DNA of 64,000 nt from Chinchilla lanigera (Eukaryota; Chordata; Mammalia; Rodentia; Chinchillidae), in the NCBI RefSeq assembly GCF_000276665.1, contig NW_004955448.1:740558-804557 (forward strand), written 5' to 3'. How positions within the stretch are numbered: the stretch's first letter is position 1; each line of letters begins with the position of its first letter. Position numbers and translations under genes: made by a program. Of the stretch, positions 48,015-58,732 are shown piece after piece. Below the pieces are notes generated by a model. That model had not been told where the DNA came from. It made no database searches and saw nothing but the letters and a program-made list of their open reading frames with translations.

Positions 48015-49473
48015 AAAAATCAATAGCATTGCTGAACACGAATAAAAAACACACTGAGAGAAAAATTAGGGAGACAACACCTTTCACAATAGCATCAAAA
48101 AAAAAAAACCTAAAAATCAATCTAACAAAGAAAGTAAAAGATCTTCACACTGAAAACTACAGTATTCTGAAAAAGGAGATCAAACAGAGTATCAGAAAAT
48201 GGAAAGATATCCCTTGTTCTTGGGTAAGAAGAACCAATATAGTGAAAATGGCCACACTCCCAAAACTGTTACACAGATTTAATACAATCCCCATCAAAAT
48301 ACCAATAACATATCTCACAGAAGAAGGAAAGACAATCCTAAAATTTATTTGAAACCATGAGAGACCTACAATAGCAAAAGCAAGCCTGGGCAACAAATAC
48401 AAGGCAGACGGCATCACAATCCCTGACTTGAAATTATACTACAAAGCTACTGTGATTTTTACCAGCATGGTACTGGCAAAAAAACAGACCCAAAGATCCA
48501 CGGAACAGATTAGAAGATGCAGAAATTACTCCAAACACATTCAGCCATTTTATCTTTGACAAACGAGCCAAGCACATTCACTGGAAGAAAGATAGCCTCT
48601 TTAATAAACGGTGCTGGAAAAACTAGCTTTCCACATGCAAAAATTAAAACTAGACCCATATCTTTCAATATGCACTAAGCTAAAATCAAAATGGATCAAA
48701 AATCTAAATATTAAAACAGAAACACTGAATCTGCTAGAAGAGAGAATACGTAGAACTCTTAAAGATATCAGTGTAGGCAAAGACTTTATAAACAAAACCC
48801 GTATCACACAGAAGTATCATAAAGAATCAACAGCTGGGATATCATCTTTTTAAAAAGTTTTTGCACAGCAAGAGAAACCAACAGAGTGAAGATACAACCC
48901 ACAGTGTGGGGAAAATTTTTGCCAGCTGTTCCTCAGAAAAAGGACTAATATATAGAATATATAAAGAACTCAAAAAAAATCAGATACCCCAAATTTAAAG
49001 ACCCAACCCAAAAATGGGCATCTGAGATGAATACACATTTCTCAGATGAAGAAATAGAAACAGCAAATAAATGTATGAAAAAAATGTTCAGCGTCAATGG
49101 TCATTCAAGAGATGCAAATTAAAACAACACTGAGATTCCATCTCACACCAGACAGAAAGGCTATTATCAAGAAGTCAATAGCAAATGCTGGAGGGCTGTG
49201 GGGAAAAAGGAACCCTTCTCTACTGTTGGTGGGAGTGTAGACTGGTGCAACCACTTTGGAAATCAGCATGGAAATTCTTCAAACAACTATGACTACAGCT
49301 TCCATTTGACCCAGCTATTCCCGTTCTGGGCATCTTCCCAGAAGAATTAAAAGCACTGTACCACAGCAATATGTGCACACCTATGTTTACAGCAGCACAG
49401 TTTGTGATAGTTAAGTTGTAGAAACAATCCAAATGCCCATAAACTGGTAAACGTATAAAAAAGATGTGGCTTA

Positions 49474-49579
49474 GGGGCTGGGGATTTAGCTCAGTGGCAC
49501 AGCACCTGCCTGGCAAGCACGGGGTGGTGAGTTCGATTCCTGATACTGGAAAAAAAACCAAACCAAAAAAATAAATAAG
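49474..49579 (+). mobile_element. ID SINE nested in L1
   Basis: ID with GATTTAGCTCAGTGGCACAG; the 13 bp duplication TAAAAAAGATGTG lies at 49456-49468 and 49580-49592. Confidence 0.92.
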
Positions 49580-50269
49580 TAAAAAAGATGTGAGGTTTTT
49601 TTCCCCTACAATGGAGTACTACTCTGCCATAAAGAAGGATAAGCTTGAGGCATTTCTAGGTAAACAGATGCACCTTGAGACCATACTCTTAAGTGAAATA
49701 AATCAGACTCACATATTCAAATACCACATTGTATCTCTGGTGTAAGAAACTGAAAGTGTAAATGAGGACCAAAATTTATAATACATATTGGGAAAAGGGA
49801 AGAAAATAAAAAGGGGAACAAGGGCTAGGAGAAGGGAAAGGAAAACGTGAAGAAAAAGAAAACAGAAGGAAAAAATGGAAATAGCTTTTGTAAATAAGAA
49901 GGGAGAAGAGCTGAAGGGAGGAGAGAGGAATGGGAGAAAAAGAATCAAGCTATGTCATGTACAGGTACAAATTCGCTACGAAAAATGCCATTACGTATAT
50001 CTAATACCATTATGTATATCATTATGCATATCTAAGATACACCAATAAAATAAAAAATTTTTAAATGCACTGCTTTGACTAGAATTCTGAAAGTATGGTA
50101 TTTTACTTAGCCACACGTAAAGATGTTTCAGAATGTTTACGTTACAACTTTTTTTGGACAACTGGACCTCTAGCGCAAGTGCACATGCAAGCCAACCACA
50201 TCTGCCTTTGATATAAACTTAAGCATTCCATAACCTTAATTTCACTAGTCTTCTTCTCACTTGTTACAG

Positions 50270-50400
50270 TTTTTTTTTTGTTTTTTTTTTTTTTGTGGGG
50301 GGAGCAGCTGGCCTTGAACTCTTGTGTAGCACAGGCTGACCTTGAACTTACTGTGATCCTCCTGCCTCAGCCTCCCAAGTGCTGAGATTACAGGTGTCGG
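50270..50400 (-). mobile_element. B1 SINE
   Basis: Antisense B1 after poly(T): GCAGCTGGCCTTGAACTCTT, then TCAGCCTCCCAAGTGCTGAG. Truncated head. Confidence 0.83.
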
Positions 50401-50439
50401 CTCACTTAAACAATTTTTTTTTTAAATTAGAGACCTCGC

Positions 50440-50740
50440 ATAAAAAAGCATGACTAAGCATACTGAGCCCATATTTTGTGTACTGGCAACATACTGGAAA
50501 CATAAATATCCATCGGGCAGAGGTAGCTAAATAAACTCATTATGGTATATTGGACTATTAGGCATTTTCTAAAAAGAATGTGGCAGCTCCATGTATACAG
50601 ATATAAAAGTGAGAAAAGCAAGGTGCAAAACGGGGCATTGCACACTAGCATTTGTGTGGGAACGCATGCCAAAGAACCGGAAACACTAATACTTTCTGGA
50701 AGTGTCGGGTTCTTTTTCACCACGCCCAAGAGAGATTTTT
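50440..50740 (+). mobile_element. Ancient L1M-like 3' end
   Basis: AACTCATTATGGTATATTGG, GGACTATTAGGCATTTTCTA and AAAGCAAGGTGCAAAACGGG follow the order of old L1M 3' UTRs. Confidence 0.55.
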
Positions 50741-50767
50741 CCCAACTCCACTGACGCTAAAGTTAGG

Positions 50768-50850
50768 GTCCAGGGATGCAGCCACGTAGCTGTACTGCAC
50801 AGGTATCGTGTGTGAGGCCCTGAGCTCAATCGTCAGCATCCAAAACAAAG
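50768..50850 (+). mobile_element. ID-like SINE remnant
   Basis: GTCCAGGGATGCAGCCACGT and GTGAGGCCCTGAGCTCAATC recall ID. Strongly diverged. Confidence 0.55.
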
Positions 50851-51426
50851 GTTAAGGTCAAAATGGTAATAACAAGTCTTTAGAATTTTAATGAAAATTA
50901 AAGACTGAAAGAAATCATGGCTAAAAAAAAAAATTAAAAAAAAAAAAAAAAGAACTCATGGCTAGTCTACCACCACCTAACCTGAGGCTTCTTCACTGCA
51001 GCGGCACCTGCCTCCTGGGTGAGGGCTCGTATCCATCCAGGACAGTGATGAACGGGCAGCTTTGGCCATCCCCGGTGGGAGAAGGACCAGCACCATTGTC
51101 TTTAATCTGCCCTTCGGAGAAGGAATACAACAGGACCGGCCCACACCGGCGTCTCCGGGTGTAATGTGCACCTCAGGCCTTGAACAGAAGGTGCACTCTG
51201 AGGAGCTCGGGTCCACTCGAGTCAGAAGCACGCTGGCGAAGCACAGTGAGAGGCCAGGGCGGCCGGGAATGACGCCTCCTTTTCCTCCCATTCACTCCTG
51301 GAAATCCAGCAGGAGACTCCTTTCGCTCCCTAAAATTAACTGTTCTGTGAGGAACGCAGTCTCTGGGAATCTAATCTTCAATGCAAAGTTATCTGCAAAC
51401 AGCAGCATCTCCCCCCTGTCCCCAGT

Positions 51427-51559
51427 TTCCTGAGACAGGGTCTTGCTAGTCCAGCACGGTCTTGAACTCACTCTGTAGGCTGGCCTCGAACTCACAGCAA
51501 TGCTGCGGCTTCATGCTCCCAAGTGCGGGCCTGTAGGCATGCACCACCACGCCCGGCCT
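51427..51559 (-). mobile_element. B1 SINE
   Basis: Antisense B1: TCCTGAGACAGGGTCTTGCT to CACCACCACGCCCGGCC. Confidence 0.83.
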
Positions 51560-52007
51560 GAAACCAGGAGCGAACACTGGCCCTGTTTTATTTTTATCCC
51601 TCCGGGGGGAAGGGAGAAAATGCCTAACAAAAAACAGCTACTTTGGAGGCTGCGGAGAATTCCTTCACTGTGCTTATCTCTAGGGGACATAACCTTAGTG
51701 CTTTTGAAGTAAAAGTAGTAAGCAGAAAACATTCTTTTCCCAGCCTAGAAATCACAGGTGACCACTAGAACTGGGTGAAAAGTGAGCCATTTTACCCGGG
51801 GAGGGTAAGGGGAGAAACCACTTTCAGTTTATGCAAAAGTTAACGACACAGTGAATCTGAGGTGGATTCTCAGTAGGTTAAACAACCCGAACACAATTTT
51901 TCACTTTCCACTTTATTTTACCATTTGTTATTACAGCCTTAGTTATAATCCATTACTGTTTCTCCGTGAGGCCAGGTCAAATAACCCTTCCGGGTTCGAT
52001 TCTCATT

Positions 52008-52114
52008 TTGAAATAGGGTTGCTAAGTTGCCCAGGTTGGGCTCAAACTTGCAGTCCTCCTGCCTCAGCCACCCAGAGGACTGGAATTACAAATATGCTCC
52101 ACCATGTCCGTTTT
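52008..52114 (-). mobile_element. B1-type half of a dimeric SINE
   Basis: GTTGCCCAGGTTGGGCTCAA and TCCTGCCTCAGCCACCCAGA are typical of the B1 half in B1-ID dimers. No clear ID half is attached. Confidence 0.7.
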
Positions 52115-52139
52115 AACTGCATTCAAAAATCAAAGGAAC

Positions 52140-52265
52140 CAGGGTCCAAACTCCAGCTCTAGCTGCAGGGCTTTGGGAAGGTCTCCTTGTCCACACCATG
52201 GGGATTTTGTTACTGCTGAGAGGTGGTCGTGAGGGGTCAATGAGGGAGAGCACAAAAGTAACCTC
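52140..52265 (+). mobile_element. MIR-like remnant
   Basis: GGGTCCAAACTCCAGCTCTA, then GGGCTTTGGGAAGGTCTCC, resembles the sense MIR core. Old and uncertain. Confidence 0.4.
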
Positions 52266-52608
52266 ACCTGCTGCTAGACATACACTGTCCTCTGAAACCA
52301 GACTCAGAGGGGTACGGGCCCTGTGTGCATTAGTACAGATGAAGACAGGAAGCCTGGGTGGTTTTCAAAACACTTGATAAAGGCCACTGGAGAGGATGCC
52401 CGGACTGCAGAGTGAACCGAGGGCATCCTGTATCACGGTATCATGTCGGGAACCAGGGGCCCGGACCAGAAGGAAGGGTGGCGGGTAATGTAGCGAAGAT
52501 ACTGGCTGGGTCCACCGAGAGGGAAGGAGACACCAGAGCTGCCCTTGAGCCCCACAGCCCTCACTGGACACTGGTCCCTTCCGCCGGGCGCCGAAGCTCG
52601 GGGCTTAC

Positions 52609-52745
52609 CCAGGTTTGGCTGGGACACGGCCATGGTCCTCTGAGGCACTGGTGTGGAAGTGACGGCAGGGTGGAGGCTCAGATGATTCAGGGGCTGATTC
52701 ATCGCCTTCCTAGGGTCTTGCCATGTGGTGATTTTTTCTATGTGA
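52609..52745 (-). CDS. WWTR1: WWTR1 coding exon with the second half of the WW domain
   Basis: A 137 bp exon that completes an Asn codon (phase 2 entry), encodes 45 residues beginning HIEKITTWQDPRKAMNQPL and ending MAVSQPNL, and leaves one base of a Val codon. The acceptor is TTCTTTTAG/TCACAT and the donor CTGG/GTAAGC. TTWQDP carries the second conserved Trp and the terminal Pro of the WW domain, which binds PPxY partners such as LATS, AMOT and RUNX. The first Trp lies in the upstream exon, outside this window. Its length is not a multiple of three, so skipping it alone would shift the frame. Confidence 0.96.
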
Positions 52746-53433
52746 CTAAAAGAAGGAAAACAATTCATTATTTTTTAATTGTCAGCATGACCACCGTCAT
52801 CACCAATCAAAGCACAGCCTTAGATGGCACTGCTTTTTCCCCTTGGATCTGCTTACAAGCGGCTGGAAACCGGCGCTGGGTTCCACCTGAGAACACCCTT
52901 GCCTAGTGAGCCCTCTGACCCAGCGGCGTCCCAGTGGGGAGTGTGCAGAGCGCTCAGAACACCAGCCCATGACTCAGCCCAGGAAGCCTGAGCGCACCGG
53001 CTGCTCAGGTGCCTGCCCACACCCACTCACCCACGCCCGGGGCAGCTGCTCTCCCAGCAGAGCCCGCGCTCCCTCGCCCATGGGGGAACTGACACAGCTA
53101 CGCTCTCCCCTGCCCTGGGCCTCCTAACACGGCAGTGCAGAGCTCTCACAAGGAGGCCGACCGAGGCCACGGCCCAACCCTTCCCGCAGCTACAATCCGC
53201 GAAGATCGGAAGGGAGCTCGCACTACAGGACAGCACCGCAGGAGGCGAGCCAGTGGGGAAGCGAGTGCAGAATGTGGAGAAACAGATACTGCACCAAGGC
53301 CCGAGCTCTGCAGGGGGAAATCATGATTCGATTCCTGATCAGATACAACCTCCTACGTTTGTTATCATGACTCCAACGTGAGCTGTGGCCCAAGGTTTTC
53401 AATACAGACTACTGCCTCCCGAACCACATCAGA

Positions 53434-53540
53434 TGAGACAGAGACGGAGACGGAGACGGAGACGGAGATGATGGAGATGATGACGGAGAGGAGGGATAGG
53501 TACAGGGACAGGGACAGGGACAGGGACAGGTGTAGGTATC
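53434..53540. repeat. Two hexanucleotide arrays, (GAGACG)n and (ACAGGG)n
   Basis: GAGACGGAGACGGAGACGGA repeats (53434-53468), then a GATGATGGAGATGATG bridge, then ACAGGGACAGGGACAGGG repeats (53501-53530). Confidence 0.92.
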
Positions 53541-53623
53541 TTTTTCAGTGCTGGAGATGCGAGGCAGGGCCTCACACATGCTAGGAAAATCATCTACGGC
53601 TGAGCTATCCTCTCTCCCAGCCC
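53540..53623 (-). mobile_element. ID-like SINE remnant
   Basis: CAGTGCTGGAGATGCGAGGC and TCACACATGCTAGGAAAATC, then GGCTGAGCTATCC: antisense ID of the older type. Confidence 0.65.
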
Positions 53624-53697
53624 TGTAAGTAAGTCTTTTAAAAAGATAAACAGATCCATCTAGCACCCCTATTTTGCTTTAGAAACTTTTCCTTTTG

Positions 53698-53912
53698 ACA
53701 TGTGGGAGACTGGACTTAGGGTCTTCACAGTGAGCTACATCCCCAGCCCTATTTATTGTTTCTTTACTTACTTGTTCATTCATTCTTTCGTTAGTTCGTT
53801 CATTCACTCATTCATTTTTTTGAGACAGGGTCTGGATAAAACACTAAGTTGCCCAAATTGGGCTTGAACTTGTGATTCTCTTGCCTCAGCCTTCCCAGAG
53901 TGCTGGGACACA
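53698..53912 (-). mobile_element. ID-like and B1-like remnants with a (TTCA) tail repeat
   Basis: Antisense ID piece (GTGAGCTACATCCCCAGCCC at about 53730-53749), a TTCATTCA-type repeat (53770-53817), then antisense B1 (TTGAGACAGGGTCTGGATAA to GAGTGCTGGGACACAG). Probably one dimer split by its linker repeat. Confidence 0.65.
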
Positions 53913-54060
53913 GACTGTTTTATATCCATCAAAGTCAAAGTTTGACAGAAGAAACTGAACCCTAACCCTTTGTTCTGACCTTATGACTAGGTTTGCCTTT
54001 TCCCTATTAAATCCAACACACTGTTGGCCCTTTCTTAGACACATAAGAAAAGGAATATGA

Positions 54061-54222
54061 TGCCAGGTGTAGTGGTGCATGTCTAATCCTAGTACTTGGG
54101 AGGCTGGGGCAGGAGGACTGCTGTGAGTTCGAGGCCAGCCTGGGCTATGAAGTGAGTTCAAAACCAGCCTGAATTGCATAGCAAGACCCTACCTCAAAAA
54201 AAAAAAAAAAAAAAAAAAAAAC
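54061..54222 (+). mobile_element. B1 SINE with long A tail
   Basis: B1 starting GCCAGGTGTAGTGGTGCATG, ending in a run of about 25 A at 54197-54222. Confidence 0.9.
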
Positions 54223-54681
54223 ACATACAAAGAATACAGATAGATAAAGACTGAATTAAAGATCCATTTCCCTAAGCATTACAAAAATGAAAATGACAAG
54301 GTCTCAGTCCCGTCTTCAGTTTAGCCACAGTAACTCTGTTGAAAACTTTCATGAAATCCTCAGTCTAGTTTTGGGCTCAGTGAACTCAGCCTCAGGGCAT
54401 CTGTCACAGGCTTCTGGAGGGAGAAACTAATTGATGAAGGTGTCAGAGTTGAGTAAACTCCCTTCAGCACAGTATTTAGAGCTAAGAAACCAATTATTCC
54501 TTCAGCGCCTATCCTTACTAACAACGATTTTCAAGGCAGGCAAATCCTACTTAATCACTTTCTACTCTGGCAGCACAAGGGGGTATCCCTCTCCACTCCA
54601 CGAATCTCCTCAGACTCTCTGACACCAGTGCCCAAATATACTCCATATAGTAAGATGCAGCAATATACACTACTTCTCAAA

Positions 54682-55093
54682 AGATAGATAAGGATTCGGC
54701 TGTCATCAGACTTCAGCTACCAAGCCCAATGAGGTGACTGACATATACTTGTGATCCCAGCCCCGCGATCCTCTTGTCTCAGCCTCCTGAGTTCTGGGAT
54801 TACAGGTGTGTACCACCAAGCCCGGCCGAAGCTCTTTTCTGACCTGGGCAGTTGTGGGACAGAGAACCTCACTGTGTTGGGAGCCGGAAGCTGGGCGGTG
54901 AGAGGAGGAAGCCATGTGGAAGTAGAAAATAGTGGTCAGGCGGCCTTCAGAGGAAGGCCCTTAATAGGCCCGTGGCCCACTTAAGAAGAGAAATGGAATC
55001 AACTACTTGGCCCAAGATACATAAAAGACTCGGTTGTCATCAGAATGCAGCTACCAAGCCCAATGAGGTGACACACACTTGTGATCCCAGCCC
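54682..55093. repeat. Local duplication, left cluster
   Basis: Holds three duplicated blocks. A1 (54682-54763) is repeated directly as A2 (55015-55093). B1-block (54765-54956) recurs inverted at 57196-57377. C1 (54973-55015) recurs directly at 56875-56917. The B block includes an antisense SINE head (54765-54828) and a 10 bp insertion absent from its partner. Confidence 0.88.
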
Positions 55094-55245
55094 TGATCTG
55101 GGAGGCAGAGGCAGGAGGATTGCAAGTTTTGAGCCCAGCCCAGACAACCTAGCAAGACCCTGTCTCAAAATAAAAAGTATAAAGAAAAAGCTGGGGGTGT
55201 AACTCCGTGTAAAGGCCCAGGGTTCAATCCCCAGTACTGCCAAGA
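55055..55245 (+). mobile_element. B1-ID dimeric SINE
   Basis: B1 half (TTGTGATCCCAGCCCTGATC) and ID half (GCTGGGGGTGTAACTCCGTG, GGGTTCAATCCCCAGTACTG). Confidence 0.8.
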
Positions 55246-56539
55246 AGAACGGAAGGTGGGGGGCGGCGAGACAGAAATTCCACTGCTAGAGAGAGGAATC
55301 ACGCAGGAGCTAGAATGACGCATTCCCAAACGCTGGCTCCCCTCTGTCCTCTCATCAAGAAAAAGCAGGCTGTGGCTCCCAAACATGGCGGGAACAGGAA
55401 AGTCGAAAAAGCCCACACCGGAAGTGCTGGATGAGCCCAGCTTGCCCAAGGAACGCCACCACACCTGCCAGTCTCTGCTCCCTGAGACACCATGCGAGTC
55501 TGCCCTCTAAGAGGGCGCTCGGTCCTCATCCTGGTAAGTCTAACCCAACCACGAAAAAGTCACCCCACAGCTTGAGGTCCCAGAACTCCCACTGCGCCAT
55601 GGGAGCCTCTGCAGCCCACACTCCAACTCCACAGTGGCCAGCCCTCTTAAAGGACTTTTGTTCCCAGCAGGTTTGTTAATTAAAGTGTCACTCACTGCAG
55701 TTCCCAAACACTCAGAGTGAGAGGAGCCTTTCCCAGGGAGCAGCTCTCCGTGCTCTGCAAGAGCTCACAGAAGAAAGCCACTGAAATCTCCAGCCTCTGC
55801 AGAGCAGTCGGGCTGGTAAGGCCGGGCCTCTGTGCCCCGAAGTGGCTCCCAGGCTGCGTGCAGAAAGCAAGGGACGCTGTACTGCTTACAAGAGGCACCA
55901 GTGCACCGTTGATGATCTGATTTGAAAGCGAAATTCTATTTGTTCAAGTCCTTTTGAGCCTCAGGCTGCAGCTCCCCGCTCCCCTCTCCACACTCAAAGG
56001 ATGCCATTCACACTTCCATTCCGCCTCTCCTCGCTCCGGCTCTGCCTCACTGACTCACTTCCGCTCTCCTGTCGCTCCCATAACCTGGGGCTTGCCAGGA
56101 GCCACCGCTTAGCTCCATTAATCCCTGCTTCCTCACCACTCCCACCTCTTTCCTGTCTTCACCTTCCTCTTGCGTCTAATTTAAGGAAAAGGTCCCTGCT
56201 GTTTTAAAAGCGTAACACCCACTGGGAATTAACATATACACACACATAAGTATATATTTAACCTACCTACTCTATATGCATTCCATAAACCTGTGCTATT
56301 TATAGTTTTCATATTGAAAATGGAACAAAGATACCAAACCATTGTTGGTTTTTTTTTCTTTCCTTCTCTAAACTCTTTGTACTTTCCTGGTTTTTATCAG
56401 GGACTCTGGATTGTTTTCATAATGAATAAAAGCCAAAATATTCATGCAAGTACAAGAAGAAAAAGGAAAATTGGTGTATGAATGTGCAGGCCACAGAGGA
56501 ATAAAAGGTTACTAAAGTGTATGCCTATAAAAAGAGCGC

Positions 56540-56850
56540 CCTGGGAGGTGGGAACAGGGGGATCACAAATTCGAGCACAGCCGGGGCAACGTAGCGGTTT
56601 AACAGACCTTGTCGCAAAATAAAAGAGAAAGAAGCGGGGCGTGGTGGTGCATGCCTGCAATCTCAGTCCTTGGGAAGCTGAGGCAAGAAGACCAGGGATG
56701 GCAAGCTCGAGGCCAGCCGGGCTTCACTGTGAGTTCAAGCCCAGCCTGAGCTACATTAGGGCAATCCTGTCTCAAAACAACCAGCACAGGCTGGGGACAC
56801 AGCTCAGTTCCAAAGCCCTGGTTAAATCCCCAGTACTTCCCCCCAAAAAT
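56540..56850 (+). mobile_element. SINE cluster: B1 fragment, B1, ID-like half
   Basis: A truncated B1 (56540-56625, GGGAGGTGGGAACAGGGGGA), a fuller B1 (56633-56780, GCGGGGCGTGGTGGTGCATG) and an ID-like half (56790-56845, GGCTGGGGACACAGCTCAGT). The last two probably form one dimer. Confidence 0.78.
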
Positions 56851-56874
56851 GTTACTAAAGGTAAAGTGCAAGCT

Positions 56875-56917
56875 TGGCCCACTTAAGAAGAGAAACGGAA
56901 TCAACTACTTGGCCCAA
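56875..56917. repeat. Direct copy of block C (partner at 54973-55015)
   Basis: 43 bp matching the left copy with one substitution; both begin TGGCCCACTTAAGAAGAGAA and end TTGGCCCAA. Confidence 0.95.
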
Positions 56918-57084
56918 TGTCATTTATTTAAAAAAAAAAAAGAATACAAGATCCTAAGGGAAAGGAAAACTTTTCTAGACAACAGCAAAAAAAAAAAATT
57001 CCCTGATCTAAAAGAAAATCCCCCCCAAGGGGCTTTTACATGACAAGACTTAGGCATCACACAATACCAAAAGGTACCCACGAC

Positions 57085-57170
57085 CAATGATGGCGAACCT
57101 TTTGTGAGTTTCAATGACACAAACAGCCTGCTGTGGCTCGCGTGCCATAGGTTTGCCACAACTGCCCACA
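57085..57170. mobile_element. Candidate hAT-type MITE fragment
   Basis: The ends GATGGCGAACCTTTT and CATAGGTTTGCCAC are imperfect inverted repeats of a kind seen in non-autonomous hAT elements. An internal GGCTCGCGTGCC segment also fits. No clear 8 bp target-site duplication, so this is weak. Confidence 0.35.
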
Positions 57171-57195
57171 ACAAATCTAACGGGACAGACGCCCA

Positions 57196-57377
57196 CTTCC
57201 TCTGAAGGCCGCCTGACCACTATTTTCTACTTCCACATGGCTTCCTCCTTTCACCGCCCAGCTTCCGGCTCCCAACACAGTGAGGTTCTCTGTCCCAGGT
57301 CAGAAAAGAGCTTCGGCCGGGCTTGGTGGTACACACCTGTAATCCCAGAACTCAGGAGGCTGAGACAAGAGGATCGC
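57196..57377. repeat. Inverted copy of block B (partner at 54765-54956)
   Basis: 182 bp that, reverse-complemented, matches the left block with about one substitution and one 10 bp gap. It includes the head of the B1 SINE at 57313. Confidence 0.95.
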
Positions 57378-57435
57378 TGAGTTCACAGCCAGCCTGGGCT
57401 ACTCAGCAAGACCCTGTCTTTAAAAAAAAAGAGGC
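57313..57435 (+). mobile_element. B1 SINE
   Basis: Starts GGCCGGGCTTGGTGGTACAC and lacks the second internal repeat; A-rich tail at 57421-57430. Its head is shared with the inverted duplication. Confidence 0.85.
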
Positions 57436-58097
57436 AAAGAAAGGAGCTTCAGACCCTGGGGTTTGCCAAGGGACAAGAAAGGCCAGTGCTTCTCCAAGAA
57501 GGTGCCACTTGGCTTATGGAAAACTGTGTGAGATAACTGTTCCCTGTGGATTAACACTGTCCTCAATAAAGACACGTTTAGAAAGCCATTTTTCCTTATT
57601 AGGCTATTCTGTGTTTAGAGTTTAAGCTGTCACTGAGAATGGGATGGGCAGCACTCTCGCCCTCCTGTCGCTGCCCCTTGTCCCTGCAGCCCTGCAAGAC
57701 CAGCCCCCGCATGGGGAGGGAGTGGAGGACACGGTACTTTGGTGGTTTCTTCCGCTCCAGTCACTGCTGCCTCCTTCCTGACCTTTTTCCCCTGGAAGGA
57801 GCAATGGCCTCTGGGTTTCCCTTCCCCAAACCTATCTGGTTTTCCTTCTTTCCTCCTTCGCTTCCTTCTCCCACTCTCCAGCCTCACATCACAAGAACAT
57901 CTGGGATCCACGTCCCCCCCAGGCCATGAAATAAAAGCCCGACTCACATAGCTGTGTCCCCCACAGCCACTGCCGAGTGGCCCTGTGGAAGCTGCAAAGA
58001 CCTGGCTCCTGGGCTTTAACGCTAGTTCTGACCCTGCTCAGAACAAGTTGAACATGAGTCATTTAACCCATGGGCCAGGACCCATACCCGCGAGGTA

Positions 58098-58136
58098 AAG
58101 TTAAAGTTAAAAAAGTTAAAAAAGTTAAAAAAGAAA
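58098..58136. repeat. (GTTAAAAAA)n short tandem repeat
   Basis: About four units of GTTAAA or GTTAAAAAA in succession. Confidence 0.85.
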
Positions 58137-58732
58137 AACATCTCACAAACATGCCAGAGCCTCTCTGTGAGGGTGAAACAGGTCTGCTCTGGGAATTGTA
58201 TGACCTACAAAGTCACTTACAGGTCTCACGATCAGTTCACCAGGGTTCCCAAGTTCACTTGCTTGGGAGTGAGAGACCCCACCTCAAGCCCAAGGCTGGC
58301 AACGTCTGGGTCAAACTCATTCAACAACCATGGACTGCATACCTACTGTGCATATGCACTGGGTAGGTATAAAAATGAAAAGCATTTTGTAAATATAAAA
58401 CCTTGACTAGCAGCAAAACCATTAAAGGCAAAGATAAAAATCTTATCAGTAAAAACAGAATCCACCAGCTTCATGCCACCCAGGAGAAGGCTTGGTGTTT
58501 TTGGATGAATTTACCCTCTTGTTCTTGACCTATTACACTAACTTTATGGAAGAAAGCCACACAAAGACTTTCTGAAATAGAGAAAGTCTATGCGATCCAT
58601 TTTGTATTGCTGGAAGCATACAAAGGTATAAAAATAGGAATGACACAAGCACTTCATTTTGAAAGAAATCAGAATTCTTACCATGTTGCTTACCTCACTA
58701 GGCAAAGACTATCTTTAAATATATTTTGTTAA

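Larger units (their letters stand above)
46930..50066 (+). mobile_element. 5'-truncated LINE-1 with nested SINEs
   Basis: An L1 of about 2.6 kb after subtracting inserts. It begins inside ORF2 reverse transcriptase ([20 protein letters not shown]), retains the FADD catalytic box at about 47763-47776, and continues through the ORF2 C-terminus into a purine-rich 3' UTR ending in AATAAAATAAAAAATTTTT. Flanking CACTGCTTT motifs (46919-46927 and 50069-50077) may be the target-site duplication. Stops, frameshifts and four SINE insertions make it non-functional. Confidence 0.9.
26332..52608 (-). other. WWTR1: WWTR1 26.3 kb intron
   Basis: The largest intron fully contained in the window. It contains many B1 and ID insertions, a 230 bp polypurine tract (28801-29033), a compound tetranucleotide microsatellite (41534-41634), ancient L1M and L2 remnants, a 5'-truncated younger L1 with nested SINEs (46930-50066) and a strong CTCF-type motif (45972-45986). 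SINE-free unique stretches lie at about 29034-31339, 37990-39650, 41640-42665 and 43500-45270. No additional WWTR1 exon or other gene was recognised. Confidence 0.85.

Noticed and set aside
46903..48853. L1 ORF2 fragments as functional reverse transcriptase
   Set aside because: 5'-truncated, broken by stops, frameshifts and four SINE insertions.
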